Positions 28,701 through 35,503 of a stretch of DNA of 37,187 nt are shown piece after piece. The stretch lies in the NCBI GenBank assembly GCA_027858995.1, contig JAQIBP010000069.1, positions 1 to 37,187 of the forward strand, given 5' to 3'. A program made the translations under genes and the position numbers. The DNA comes from Deltaproteobacteria bacterium. Its GTDB lineage: Bacteria > Desulfobacterota > Desulfobacteria > Desulfobacterales > Desulfobacteraceae. The stretch's first letter is position 1, and each line of letters starts with the position of its first letter. The notes beneath the pieces were generated by a model, which made no database searches, was not told the DNA's origin, and saw nothing but the letters and a program-made list of their open reading frames with translations.

Positions 28701-29579
28701 GATTCTCAAATTGATAACAGTGTGTTTGGCCTCAAAAGAATCCTTCTTGAAAAATGCATGAATCAATGGGAGTGGGAAAAAAAACAGATATTTGAAATAG
28801 GCAGTTTTAAAACATGGGCTTACAGTGATATAGTCAAGCTCTCCAATTTTATTGAAAAATTCATGGTAAAAAAATATAAAACAATAAATAGAGCCTATGA
28901 AAGTCTGTTTCATGGACGATCAGAGATCAGCCCTGAAGATCGTGCTGTACTTGGGCGGAAAATACTTGTTGAATTTTCAAAGCAACCCGGTAAAGTTAAG
29001 AAAGTCCTTTTGGTGTCAAGAGGTGACAGGCATTTGCAGAGCCTCTATTTAAAATATAATAAAAAGAATGATACAATTGGGACGTGGCAGCTTTATAATA
29101 AAAATAGAAAAGCTTTGCAAATCAAGGAAGAATCTTTAATAAATGCAGATACCATTGAAGAAATCGGTGCATGGCTGATTAACAACAGCCTTTATACTGA
29201 GAAAAGTGTTATCAATTTGATTCCCAATCCTGCATATGTGACTTTTGATGATATCCGTAAACTTTATAAAAATATGTATGAGTTTTTCAGTCCTATATTG
29301 AATAAAGTCATCAGTTTTGATCAGTTGTTGATGAAAAACAGGGTGGTTTGCCTGTTTGTTTCAATTAATTTTTATGCAGCAAAAAAGGAGCGCAGTATAA
29401 ACGGATATTCTGCAGTTTATCTCAATTCCTGGGGAGAGATGTTTTGCAAATCTGTTTATTCCAATCAGGGATTTTCATCCATGGATCAGGCAAAACAGGA
29501 TATCATGAACAGAATTGGTATAAAAAAATTGCCTTTAAACACAGCTTTTTATTTTTCAAAGGGCGCTGCGAGGTGTTAG
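25707..29579 (+). CDS. cyaA: Class I adenylate cyclase with HEAT-like and pentapeptide-repeat domains
   Basis: A 1290-residue protein; E. coli class I CyaA has 848. Residues about 1-430 are helical, with HEAT-like helix pairs (LSLETKIMGLKALSMIAAKI). Residues about 470-620 form a pentapeptide-repeat solenoid of roughly 25 units such as CDFSK, AVFYN, TKFDH, ANFDN and CSFQN. The cyclase domain then begins: GSTGSIAQTADSDIDWWV (760-777) is the class I signature with the metal-binding D772 and D774, followed by family blocks such as LWSVLPTAISINYY and IDLGDIHAISISEYLGASIWQMFKW. It should make cAMP from ATP in the cytoplasm. It is divergent from parE and ends 4 bases into the convergent LOG gene. 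AGGA lies 14 bases before the ATG, which is distant. ptsH and ptsI are close by, but no EIIA or CRP gene is in the window. Confidence 0.88.
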   Translation: MTSIKTGFNFNTFESQWEELSEEDKAIVVKNAAMLEPEIAILPVLAGITSYHFTVRNNARKGLEIIQDKITKLLSEPNDSKTYLKGMKASASICSRIYAKIYFGMPFSELRLLFKILLVFKGKGASFSFQAVYTGLLSVAAMQKIIYTIPETSRLALVDNYLQTSPDIRLKYGFSFKKILRSIENRDTVVKFYADLFDAKRDADPFLNNINLDLRDPDQIISNEIKSLSLETKIMGLKALSMIAAKIPADLLLNILATQEVKKVRIVIYNIIENSSMGVYPELFDPVLQLFYKCDEQEAFHAFKALIVTGGLPLYKLLGLVMDKYPSLMPVINIEISTLSKISFFFIQDIALNREKYLNSNFEVNLACVFGMIKKRPERVVRILKKYNDELNDSLRMDISRLIKKANYFLGQEKFSIETQFGPIVQKVKEESKKSKGLIKAFFLDSSAKEIESFKANKKFDSIDFQKEVIKDVDLTSSEFTSSSLFLNQCIFNNCDFSKAIFSKAFFKAAVFYNIDMRKTKFDHANFDNAFFINVNASKAVFKDCSFQNVSVFNCNFSHAQIINASFINSTISKTSFNKTHLFCSSFAYSTISAISFVTSNIDKTDFAGVKARFCRFPSSQRLDIQSTDIDYNARKFQFDFKDMPQMDEKVVSQLNMLIVSEFIHYGEMKFLSQNRLSILTAFDIFKPGQADLFQIIPFLIHENISFPGMEAVKNDTPCGICDYIPGIEIQEVLKKYISKDKIIVRRRQNHAVEGLFTIGSTGSIAQTADSDIDWWVCINEEYFTSREIELFRKKLDILENMAGEQFHTKVTFFLVDILKTRNNIFGDSSIESSGSAQARLLKEEFYRTMIYIAGKIPLWSVLPTAISINYYNSILKTISDFTNLARYIDLGDIHAISISEYLGASIWQMFKWLKSPFKSVIKMALLEKYIYEYGKESLLCNKYKDEWMNSGAHLKLAQNDSYYILLKNLLNYYETAEDKQSAGILLTCFFLKLGISKDSQIDNSVFGLKRILLEKCMNQWEWEKKQIFEIGSFKTWAYSDIVKLSNFIEKFMVKKYKTINRAYESLFHGRSEISPEDRAVLGRKILVEFSKQPGKVKKVLLVSRGDRHLQSLYLKYNKKNDTIGTWQLYNKNRKALQIKEESLINADTIEEIGAWLINNSLYTEKSVINLIPNPAYVTFDDIRKLYKNMYEFFSPILNKVISFDQLLMKNRVVCLFVSINFYAAKKERSINGYSAVYLNSWGEMFCKSVYSNQGFSSMDQAKQDIMNRIGIKKLPLNTAFYFSKGAARC

Positions 29580-30253
29580 TCAGGATGATAGGTTTGGTGG
29601 AAATCAACAACTGTCTGGACAATTTTTTCCGGGTCGTCCAAAATATGAAAAAGATCAAGATTCTGCTTGGAGATCATTTTTTCTTCTAATAATCTCTCTT
29701 TTATCCATTTGACAAGACCTTCCCAATACTCTATTCCCACAAGAATTACCGGTACTTTTCTGATACGCTGGGTCTGGATCAATGTGATGGCCTCAAACAT
29801 CTCATCAAGGGTCCCAAAACCTCCGGGCATAGCTATATAGGCTTGCGCATATTTTAAAAACATAACTTTTCTAACAAAAAAATATTTAAATTCAACCTTT
29901 ATTGTTGCATATGGGTTTGGTTCTTGTTCAAAAGGAAGGGTTATATTCAACCCGATGGAATCTGCATTCTCTTTTGCGGCTCCTTTGTTGGCAGCCTCCA
30001 TAATTCCGCCACCCCCGCCGGTAATAGTTGCAAAACCGTTTTTGGCAAACAAAGCTGCAAGATTTTCACACTTTTTATAATTTGAGTGATAACTGCTGGT
30101 TCTTGCTGATCCAAAAATAGATACTGCAGGGCCAAGATTATATAAGGCATCAATTCCTTCAACAAACTCTCCCATAATTTTAAACAGTCGCCAGGATTCA
30201 CCAGTTTTAAAATCATTAATAGGATATTTACCGTTTATACTGTTTTGTTTCAT
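29576..30253 (-). CDS. LOG family protein (TIGR00730, nucleotide 5'-monophosphate nucleosidase-like)
   Basis: A 225-residue Rossmann-fold protein of the LOG (Lonely guy)/TIGR00730 family. Members release the base from nucleoside monophosphates, either cytokinin riboside phosphates or AMP-type substrates. The two active-site motifs are present: ITGGGGGIMEAANKGA and YIAMPGGFGTLDEMFEAIT. The start at ATG 30251-30253 is preferred because AAGG lies about 9 bases upstream and conserved sequence begins shortly after. A further in-frame ATG at 30314-30316 would add 21 unconserved residues and has no ribosome site. The stop codon overlaps the stop of the convergent adenylate cyclase gene (TTAG). The true substrate cannot be told from sequence. 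Confidence 0.88.
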   Translation of the reverse strand: MKQNSINGKYPINDFKTGESWRLFKIMGEFVEGIDALYNLGPAVSIFGSARTSSYHSNYKKCENLAALFAKNGFATITGGGGGIMEAANKGAAKENADSIGLNITLPFEQEPNPYATIKVEFKYFFVRKVMFLKYAQAYIAMPGGFGTLDEMFEAITLIQTQRIRKVPVILVGIEYWEGLVKWIKERLLEEKMISKQNLDLFHILDDPEKIVQTVVDFHQTYHPD

Positions 30254-30290
30254 AATGTTTTTACCTTGTATTTGCTGATTTAGTTGTTTG

Positions 30291-30321
30291 ATAACATATC
30301 TAACATTGAATAACATATCTA
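30291..30321. repeat. Two direct copies of ATAACATATCTA
   Basis: The 12-mer ATAACATATCTA occurs at 30291-30302 and 30310-30321, 19 bases apart start to start. The repeats lie just downstream of the likely LOG promoter, near its transcription start, so they could bind a regulator. Confidence 0.6.
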
Positions 30322-30327
30322 TGGTAA

Positions 30328-30356
30328 ATCTAACCGATATATGCTATATAGGTCAA
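30328..30356 (-). promoter_or_regulatory. Likely promoter of the LOG-family gene
   Basis: On the minus strand TTGACC (30351-30356) and TTAGAT (30328-30333) are spaced by 17 bases, about 75 bases upstream of the preferred ATG. The -10 is imperfect. Confidence 0.4.
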
Positions 30357-30456
30357 CAAATTATACGCCTGTCAAACAAAATAATAACAATACATATAAG
30401 CTCTCCATAGAATTGACATTTTTTAGGGGAAGATATAAAGAGAAGAAAACTTTTTT

Positions 30457-30720
30457 ATGGAAAAAGCAACACTGGTTAAAAATGAGTTTGGTATGCATGC
30501 AAGACCTGCTGGTGTAATTGCAAAAATTGCAAGGACAGCGCATGATGAAATATGGCTTTGTGCCAATTCAGACAAGGTTGATGCGACCAGTATCATAGAT
30601 ATATTAACACTTGGCGCTGTAAAAGGAACTAAGGTTGTGATTGAAATAGAAAACCACGAAGATGTTGAAATTCTTAATCAAATTATCGATTTTTTTGAAG
30701 CAGGTTTTGAGGAGATGTAA
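30457..30720 (+). CDS. ptsH: Phosphocarrier protein HPr
   Basis: An 87-residue HPr that passes phosphate from enzyme I to EIIA proteins. The phosphorylated histidine is H14 in FGMHARPAGVIAKIA. A serine (S45 in DATSIIDILTLGA) lies where Firmicutes and some Gram-negative HPr proteins are phosphorylated by HPr kinase. A TTGACA at 30413-30418 with TATAAA at 30434-30439 (15-base spacing) is a possible promoter, leaving almost no leader. ptsI starts two bases after the stop, so the two are one transcription unit. No EIIA, EIIB or EIIC gene is in the window. Confidence 0.95.
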   Translation: MEKATLVKNEFGMHARPAGVIAKIARTAHDEIWLCANSDKVDATSIIDILTLGAVKGTKVVIEIENHEDVEILNQIIDFFEAGFEEM

Positions 30721-30722
30721 AA

Positions 30723-32498
30723 ATGAAGACTTTAAAATCTGAACAGATAATAATCAAAGGGATCAGCGGCTCTCCCGGGATTTGTATTGGCAAAGCTTAT
30801 ATTGTTGATAAAGAGGGTGTTGATCTTATTAAACGATATTGGATCACTGATGCCCAGGTAACAAAAGAAATTGATAGGTTCAAAAATGCTGTGGCAAAAG
30901 CAAAAAGTGACCATGCCAGGATAATTGATTCCTTGGATGAAGACCTTAGCGAAAATTTAAATATTCTTGAGACACATATGGTGCTCTTTAAAGATAAAAT
31001 GCTGTATGGCAAGACCATTGATACAATTTCCAATGAAAAAATCAATGCTGAATGGGCATTAAAAAAAGTATCAAGAAAAGTCAAAGCCATGTTCAAGGAG
31101 ATTGATGATAAATATCTTCAGACCAGGGTTAATGATATTGTCCAGGTGTCAGACAAGATCATGTCATACCTTGTAGGTGCCCAGGATATTAAAATCTCAG
31201 ATATTAATAAACGTGTAATTCTTGTGGCCCATGATTTATCACCTGCAGATGCAAGTCAGATACAGCTTGAACGAATAAAAGGGTTTGTTACGGACAGAGG
31301 AGGTAAAGATTCCCATACCAGTATTGTTGCAAAATCCTTGAAAATCCCTTCAGTTTTTGGTCTTGGCAGGGCAACAAACGTTGTTAAAAATGATGATATT
31401 TTAATTGTTGATGGCTCTTCAGGAACTTTGATCATAAATCCTTATGAGAATACGCTCTTTGAATATGAAGACCGTATGACAAGGTTTGCAGAATACATGG
31501 CAGGCCTGGAAAGAGAAAGTCATCTTCCCGCTGTAACAAAAGACGGTATTCCTCTCAACCTTATGGCAAATATTGAACTTGTCGAAGAGGTTGTAGGGGC
31601 TAAGGATTATGGGGCAACTGATATTGGTCTTTTCAGGACTGAATTTTTATACCTTGATTTAAAACGATTTCCTACTGAAGATGAACTTTTATATAAGTAT
31701 AAAGAACTTATAGAGTTGATGAATCCGCACAGCGTTACCATCAGGACACTTGATATAAACGGTGACAAGGTGAATCCTTACCTGACAACCGTTGAAGAAG
31801 CCAACCCTGCATTGGGGCTGCGGGCAGTAAGATTTTGTCTTGAAAACCAGGATATTTTTATCACACAGTTCAAAGCTATTTTCAGGGCGGCAGCATTTGG
31901 AAATATAAAACTGCTGATTCCTATGATTTCCTGTGTTGAGGAAATTATTCAGGTCAAGCAGGTAATGAACAAGGCAGTGCTTGAACTTGAAGATGAAAAT
32001 AAAGTTTTTAACAAAGATATCCCTCTTGGAGCCATGATTGAAGTCCCATCTGCTGTAATGATTGCTGAACATCTTGCAGAGCAAGTGGATTTTTTCAGTA
32101 TCGGAACAAATGACCTGATTCAATATTCTCTGGCGATTGACAGGGGAAACAGGCAGGTAGCCCATCTTTACCAGGCATTAAATCCTGCAGTGCTGAAAAT
32201 GATTAAAATGACCTATGATGCAGCAAAGAAAAAAGATATAGATCTTATCATGTGTGGTGAAATGGCAGGAGACCCAATTAATATTCCAGTGCTTGTTGGT
32301 ATGGGGTTGACAAATTTTTCCATGAATTCAGCATCCATTCCTGTGGTCAAAAGAATGATTCGTAATCTTGATACGACAAAGGCAAAAAATAGTTTAAAAA
32401 AAATAATGACACTTAACAGTGTACAAGAGATATTGGAACTTATTTTAAAGGAATACAAAGAGATACTTCCTTTTACCGAGACAGATGAAAATATATGA
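30723..32498 (+). CDS. ptsI: PTS enzyme I (phosphoenolpyruvate-protein phosphotransferase)
   Basis: A 591-residue enzyme I (E. coli 575) that takes phosphate from phosphoenolpyruvate and gives it to HPr. The N-terminal domain opens with IIIKGISGSPGICIGKAYI. The phosphohistidine is H198 in GGKDSHTSIVAKSLKIPSV. The C-terminal PEP-binding barrel has GLFRTEFLYLD, IGAMIEVPSAVMIAEHL-type sequence (here LGAMIEVPSAVMI), FFSIGTNDLIQYSLAIDR and C511 in MCGEMAGDP. No GAF domain is present, so it is the sugar-type rather than the PtsP form. It begins two bases after ptsH and its stop overlaps the smpB start (ATGA), an unusual coupling to trans-translation. Confidence 0.96.
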   Translation: MKTLKSEQIIIKGISGSPGICIGKAYIVDKEGVDLIKRYWITDAQVTKEIDRFKNAVAKAKSDHARIIDSLDEDLSENLNILETHMVLFKDKMLYGKTIDTISNEKINAEWALKKVSRKVKAMFKEIDDKYLQTRVNDIVQVSDKIMSYLVGAQDIKISDINKRVILVAHDLSPADASQIQLERIKGFVTDRGGKDSHTSIVAKSLKIPSVFGLGRATNVVKNDDILIVDGSSGTLIINPYENTLFEYEDRMTRFAEYMAGLERESHLPAVTKDGIPLNLMANIELVEEVVGAKDYGATDIGLFRTEFLYLDLKRFPTEDELLYKYKELIELMNPHSVTIRTLDINGDKVNPYLTTVEEANPALGLRAVRFCLENQDIFITQFKAIFRAAAFGNIKLLIPMISCVEEIIQVKQVMNKAVLELEDENKVFNKDIPLGAMIEVPSAVMIAEHLAEQVDFFSIGTNDLIQYSLAIDRGNRQVAHLYQALNPAVLKMIKMTYDAAKKKDIDLIMCGEMAGDPINIPVLVGMGLTNFSMNSASIPVVKRMIRNLDTTKAKNSLKKIMTLNSVQEILELILKEYKEILPFTETDENI

Positions 32499-32959
32499 AT
32501 GAAGAATATATTAAAATTATTGCAAACAATAAAAAAGCCAGGCACAATTATTTAATTGAATCAGAATATGAAGCAGGAATTGTGCTGGTTGGCTCTGAAG
32601 TAAAATCTATCCGTGAGGGAAAAGTCAGTTTCCATGATTCCTATGCTGACATTAGAAATGGTGAAATTTTTTTAAGGCGATTGCATATTTCACCATACAA
32701 ATATGCCTACTACACCAACCATGAATCCTTGAGAACAAGAAAACTTCTGCTCCATGGATATGAGATTCAAAAAATATGGAGTAAAATTAAAGAGAGAGGT
32801 TATTCCCTTATACCTTTGAAAATATATTTCAAAAACAGTAATATCAAAGTCAAACTCGGTCTTGGTAAAGGTAAAAAATTATTTGATAAAAGAGAAAGTA
32901 TCAAACGAAAAGATATGAAACGAGACCTTGACCGGGAACGTAAAAAACAATCCTGGTAA
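32495..32959 (+). CDS. smpB: SsrA-binding protein SmpB
   Basis: A 154-residue tmRNA-binding protein needed for ribosome rescue. Family signatures include NKKARHNYLIESEYEAGIV, LVGSEVKSIREGKVSF and LLLHGYEIQKI, plus the basic C-terminal tail (KLFDKRESIKRKDMKRDLD) that enters the empty mRNA channel. It overlaps the end of ptsI by 4 bases and lies 87 bases upstream of its partner RNA, ssrA. Confidence 0.97.
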   Translation: MNEEYIKIIANNKKARHNYLIESEYEAGIVLVGSEVKSIREGKVSFHDSYADIRNGEIFLRRLHISPYKYAYYTNHESLRTRKLLLHGYEIQKIWSKIKERGYSLIPLKIYFKNSNIKVKLGLGKGKKLFDKRESIKRKDMKRDLDRERKKQSW

Positions 32960-32989
32960 CTTTTGCAATCAAACAATCAAACAATGATA

Positions 32990-33018
32990 TTGACTTTTCA
33001 ACCAATTAATCATATGTT
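32990..33018 (+). promoter_or_regulatory. Possible ssrA promoter
   Basis: TTGACT (32990-32995) and TATGTT (33013-33018) are 17 bases apart in the gap between smpB and the tmRNA. The -10 is weak; alternative AT-rich hexamers (TAATAT at 33019-33024) are nearby. Confidence 0.35.
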
Positions 33019-33046
33019 TAATATAGTATTTGATCTTTTAAAATTT

Positions 33047-33403
33047 GGGGGCGAAATGGCTTCGACGGAGATTCTGAGGCCTATGGTAGCATACCGAGTG
33101 TTTTGTCAGCTCGTAAACTTGGCAAAATCTAAACATAATCGCAGATGATTATAATATAGCTGTAGCTGCGTAGAGCAGCTTCCGTCCTGCCTGAAATCCT
33201 TCTTGCAGATTCAGGACCAGGGCGTCGACTATGCAAGACCGCCTGAAAGTCTGTCTGAACCTTTCAGGTTGAACTTTTCAGACTATACTGTTTCGTATCC
33301 ATCTCAAAGGAGACACTACAGTAAAATTAAATTTTGAGATAAGTATGTAGAAGCTTGGGGTGATTGTTTTCGGACGCGGGTTCAACTCCCGCCGCCTCCA
33401 CCA
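33047..33403 (+). ncRNA. ssrA: Transfer-messenger RNA (tmRNA), tag ADDYNIAVAA
   Basis: The 5' end GGGGGCGAAATGGCTTCGAC is a standard tmRNA start, and its first seven bases pair with CGCCTCC before the ACCA end (33397-33403 region). The T arm GCGGG-TTCAACT-CCCGC and an encoded CCA are present; length is 357 bases. The tag reading frame begins at the resume codon GCA 33141-33143 and reads ADDYNIAVAA with TAG at 33171-33173. The terminal AA is the protease-recognition end. smpB lies just upstream. No rho-independent terminator follows the 3' end, where the gene content changes. Confidence 0.97.
33376..33403 (+). other. Candidate island attachment site at the ssrA 3' end
   Basis: The T-arm-to-CCA end of tmRNA genes is a common target of tyrosine recombinases. 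Here a truncated, broken gene and an arsenic-resistance cluster of different base composition begin within about 25 bases of this end. The second copy of the site would lie outside the window, and no integrase gene is seen, so this is inferred from position only. Confidence 0.4.
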
Positions 33404-33427
33404 ATTTTATTCTATAAATTCAAATAG

Positions 33428-33651
33428 TTACAATAAAAATACCCCTCTATGTGGTTCCGTATACACCCGGCCAAAATTAGCAGGCTGTTATGTTGGAAAC
33501 CGTATGCAACTGGTACAACAGCTCCCACGATAGCATAGGTAAATGTTGTTCTCTCTCTTATCCAGAGCCAAGTCAGATAGCGGCCCCCAGATTCGAACAA
33601 GTTTGCAATTAAAAAATAGATAATTGATTTTTCAATTGTTAATGCTTCCAA
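33428..33651 (-). pseudogene. YnfA/UPF0060-family membrane protein, degenerate remnant
   Basis: Starting at TTG 33649-33651, one base after the ACR3 gene ends, the frame encodes LFESGGRYLTWLWIRE and AIVGAVVPVAYG, matching the first half of the small multidrug-type YnfA (UPF0060) proteins. The expected continuation VPTLQPANFGRVYAAYGG appears in a shifted frame as P-T-stop-QPANFGRVY (about 33455-33495). That implies a small indel after YG plus a TTA-to-TAA nonsense change. The remainder ends at TAA 33428-33430, about 40 residues short of full length, close to the tmRNA end. The intact family has four membrane helices; this copy cannot make it. It was probably a passenger of the arsenic operon. 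Confidence 0.8.
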
Positions 33652-33652
33652 A

Positions 33653-34837
33653 TTAATTATTAAACCAGGAAGTGGTACGTTTGCAAAATCCTACCAGCAT
33701 TAACATGACCGGTACTTCGATTAAAACACCCACGACTGTTGCAAGCGCTGCACCAGAAGAAAGGCCGAACAGCATAACGGATGTTGCAATAGCCACTTCA
33801 AAATGGTTGGAGGCTCCGATCATGGCAACAGGAGCAGCATCTTCATATTTCAATTTTAATAGTCTGGCAGCACCATAACCAAGGGCAAAAATAAAGAGGG
33901 TCTGGATAAAAAGCGGAATGGCAATCCAGACGATTGTCAATGGATTGTTTGTGATAACCTCCCCTTTAAAACTGAACAATAATACCAGGGTCAAAAGCAA
34001 GGCACATATGGTTACGGGAGTTAACACCTGTAAAAATTTTTCTTTAAACCATGTTTCCCCTTTAGTGCCGATAATCCATTTTCTGGAAAAAAAACCTGCA
34101 ACAAGGGGAAGGGCCACATAAATGCCCACAGATAAAAACAATGCCTGCCACGGGATGGGAAGTTTGCCCACTCCAAGTAGAAAACCGCCTAATACACCAT
34201 ATAGGACCAGCATGGTAAGGGAGTTTATGGCAACCATGATCAGGGTCAGGCCGTCATTTCCCCGGGAGAGGTATCCCCAGACCAGGACCATGGCAGTACA
34301 CGGTGCGATTCCTAAGAGAATACAACCTGCAAAGTAACTTCGCCATAATGGAATCTGCAGCATTTTTACGCCTTCCTGCAAAATAACTATCCCGGCACCA
34401 TGCTGGGCTCCCACAGGAAGATCAAGGCCGAATGGCATTTTGACGAGATCAATGGCATCAGCTCCGATAAATGATTTGAATAAAAATCCAAGAAAAAATA
34501 TTGAAATGGCATACATGGTAAACGGTTTGATGCACCAGTTGATAAAAAGAGTTAAAAAGACCGGTTTTCCGCTTTTACCAGCCTTTATAACTGAGGCAAA
34601 ATCAATTTTTACCATTATGGGATACATCATGAAAAAAAGGCACACCGCTATGGGTATGGAAACAACAGGGGCACTATTCACATTGATCGACATTCCATCC
34701 AGTGTTTTGGCCAAATCAGGAGCAAGCTTACCTAACAGTATACCGCCAACGATACACAACCCGATCCAGACTGTCAGATATCGTTCAAATATACTGGTCA
34801 TCTTTCGATCATTTGCGGCAATATTCTTTTGATTCAT
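33653..34837 (-). CDS. acr3: Arsenite efflux transporter, ACR3 family
   Basis: A 394-residue inner-membrane carrier with about ten helices that exports arsenite using proton motive force. Family signatures: [16 protein letters not shown] near residue 70, the conserved cysteine in [19 protein letters not shown], and the helix-breaking motif with conserved glutamate in [14 protein letters not shown]. The ATG at 34835-34837 has AAAAGGAG about 10 bases upstream. It lies 62 bases downstream of an arsR gene on the same strand and directly upstream of the ynfA remnant, so arsR-acr3-ynfA was one operon. Some annotations call this gene arsB, but it is not the ArsB fold. Confidence 0.95.
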   Translation of the reverse strand: MNQKNIAANDRKMTSIFERYLTVWIGLCIVGGILLGKLAPDLAKTLDGMSINVNSAPVVSIPIAVCLFFMMYPIMVKIDFASVIKAGKSGKPVFLTLFINWCIKPFTMYAISIFFLGFLFKSFIGADAIDLVKMPFGLDLPVGAQHGAGIVILQEGVKMLQIPLWRSYFAGCILLGIAPCTAMVLVWGYLSRGNDGLTLIMVAINSLTMLVLYGVLGGFLLGVGKLPIPWQALFLSVGIYVALPLVAGFFSRKWIIGTKGETWFKEKFLQVLTPVTICALLLTLVLLFSFKGEVITNNPLTIVWIAIPLFIQTLFIFALGYGAARLLKLKYEDAAPVAMIGASNHFEVAIATSVMLFGLSSGAALATVVGVLIEVPVMLMLVGFCKRTTSWFNN

Positions 34838-34899
34838 TTTTCCATATCTCCTTTTACTCTTTTAGATTGCCTGGCAATCCTTTAACAAATATTATTGTT

Positions 34900-35298
34900 T
34901 CATCCGGAGACTTCTGTTTGATTTTCAGGACAAGATGCTTCTCCTCTCTGTTTCCGGCACAGGTCTTCGCATGGGATAAGTGTAATCTGTTTTAACGATT
35001 TGAGATCTTTTTCAACTTGATTTGAACCATCAAGCTGCTGCCTCACCCATTTAAAAATAGGGTCAAGTGAAAAATTTTCTGTGTTCAGACGAAAATAAAT
35101 CCATCGTCCCGCTTTTCTGTTTTTTAATATGCCTGCATTGACCATGAGGCTTAAGTGACGGGAGACCGTGGCTCCTGCCACCTGCAAAAGCTCTGTGATC
35201 TGGCAGGCGCAAAGCTCTTCATAAGACAGTAGCGCACAAAAAGTTCTAAGCCTGTTTTTATCAGACAATGCCTTTAGTATTGAAAGAAGATTATCCAT
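34900..35298 (-). CDS. arsR: ArsR-family metalloregulator upstream of acr3
   Basis: A winged-helix repressor that releases DNA on binding arsenite. From ATG 35296-35298 it has 132 residues and opens with LLSILKALSDKNRLRTFCAL, aligned with the usual ArsR start. The As(III) site is C30-x-C32 in EELCACQITELL, followed by the recognition helix AGATVSRHLSLMVNAGIL and the wing (RKAGRWIYFRL). The C-terminal tail has three more cysteines (PCEDLCRK, ASCPENQ), an uncommon feature. An in-frame ATG at 35392-35394 would add 32 residues unlike the family; the ribosome site at the chosen start is weak, so the start is not certain. It presumably controls acr3. Confidence 0.9.
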   Translation of the reverse strand: MDNLLSILKALSDKNRLRTFCALLSYEELCACQITELLQVAGATVSRHLSLMVNAGILKNRKAGRWIYFRLNTENFSLDPIFKWVRQQLDGSNQVEKDLKSLKQITLIPCEDLCRKQRGEASCPENQTEVSG

Positions 35299-35432
35299 AA
35301 TCACATCATTTTTATAATTAGCTAAATAACTAAATTTATATTTTAAAAATTGAAATCCGTCAATACTTTTATGAAGTTGGGTTATCCTTGGCATTTGTTC
35401 TGCCTATCATAAACTTAGGGGTATTTTTATTT

Positions 35433-35438
35433 ATTATA
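35433..35438 (-). promoter_or_regulatory. Possible -10 element for arsR-acr3
   Basis: A perfect TATAAT lies on the minus strand, back to back with the -35 of the opposite promoter. No good -35 is seen at 16-18 bases, where the palindromic operator instead begins, so a single repressor site could control both directions. Confidence 0.35.
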
Positions 35439-35442
35439 TGTC

Positions 35443-35471
35443 TTGACACAGAGCTTATATATCGTTATATT
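35443..35471 (+). promoter_or_regulatory. Promoter of arsR2-arsP
   Basis: TTGACA (35443-35448) and TATATT (35466-35471) are spaced by exactly 17 bases, 33 bases before the arsR2 start codon. The -10 is embedded in a palindrome, the arrangement expected of an autoregulated arsR promoter. Confidence 0.75.
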
Positions 35472-35489
35472 CCATTTTAACGATATATA
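35456..35489. promoter_or_regulatory. Palindromic ArsR operator
   Basis: TATATATCGTTA (35456-35467) and TAACGATATATA (35478-35489) are perfect 12-base inverted arms with a 10-base spacer. They cover the spacer end, the -10 and the start region of the arsR2 promoter. ArsR repressors bind such imperfect or perfect 12-2-12-like palindromes; the spacing here is wider than the classical site. Confidence 0.75.
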
Positions 35490-35503
35490 TATGGAGAAGC
35501 TAT

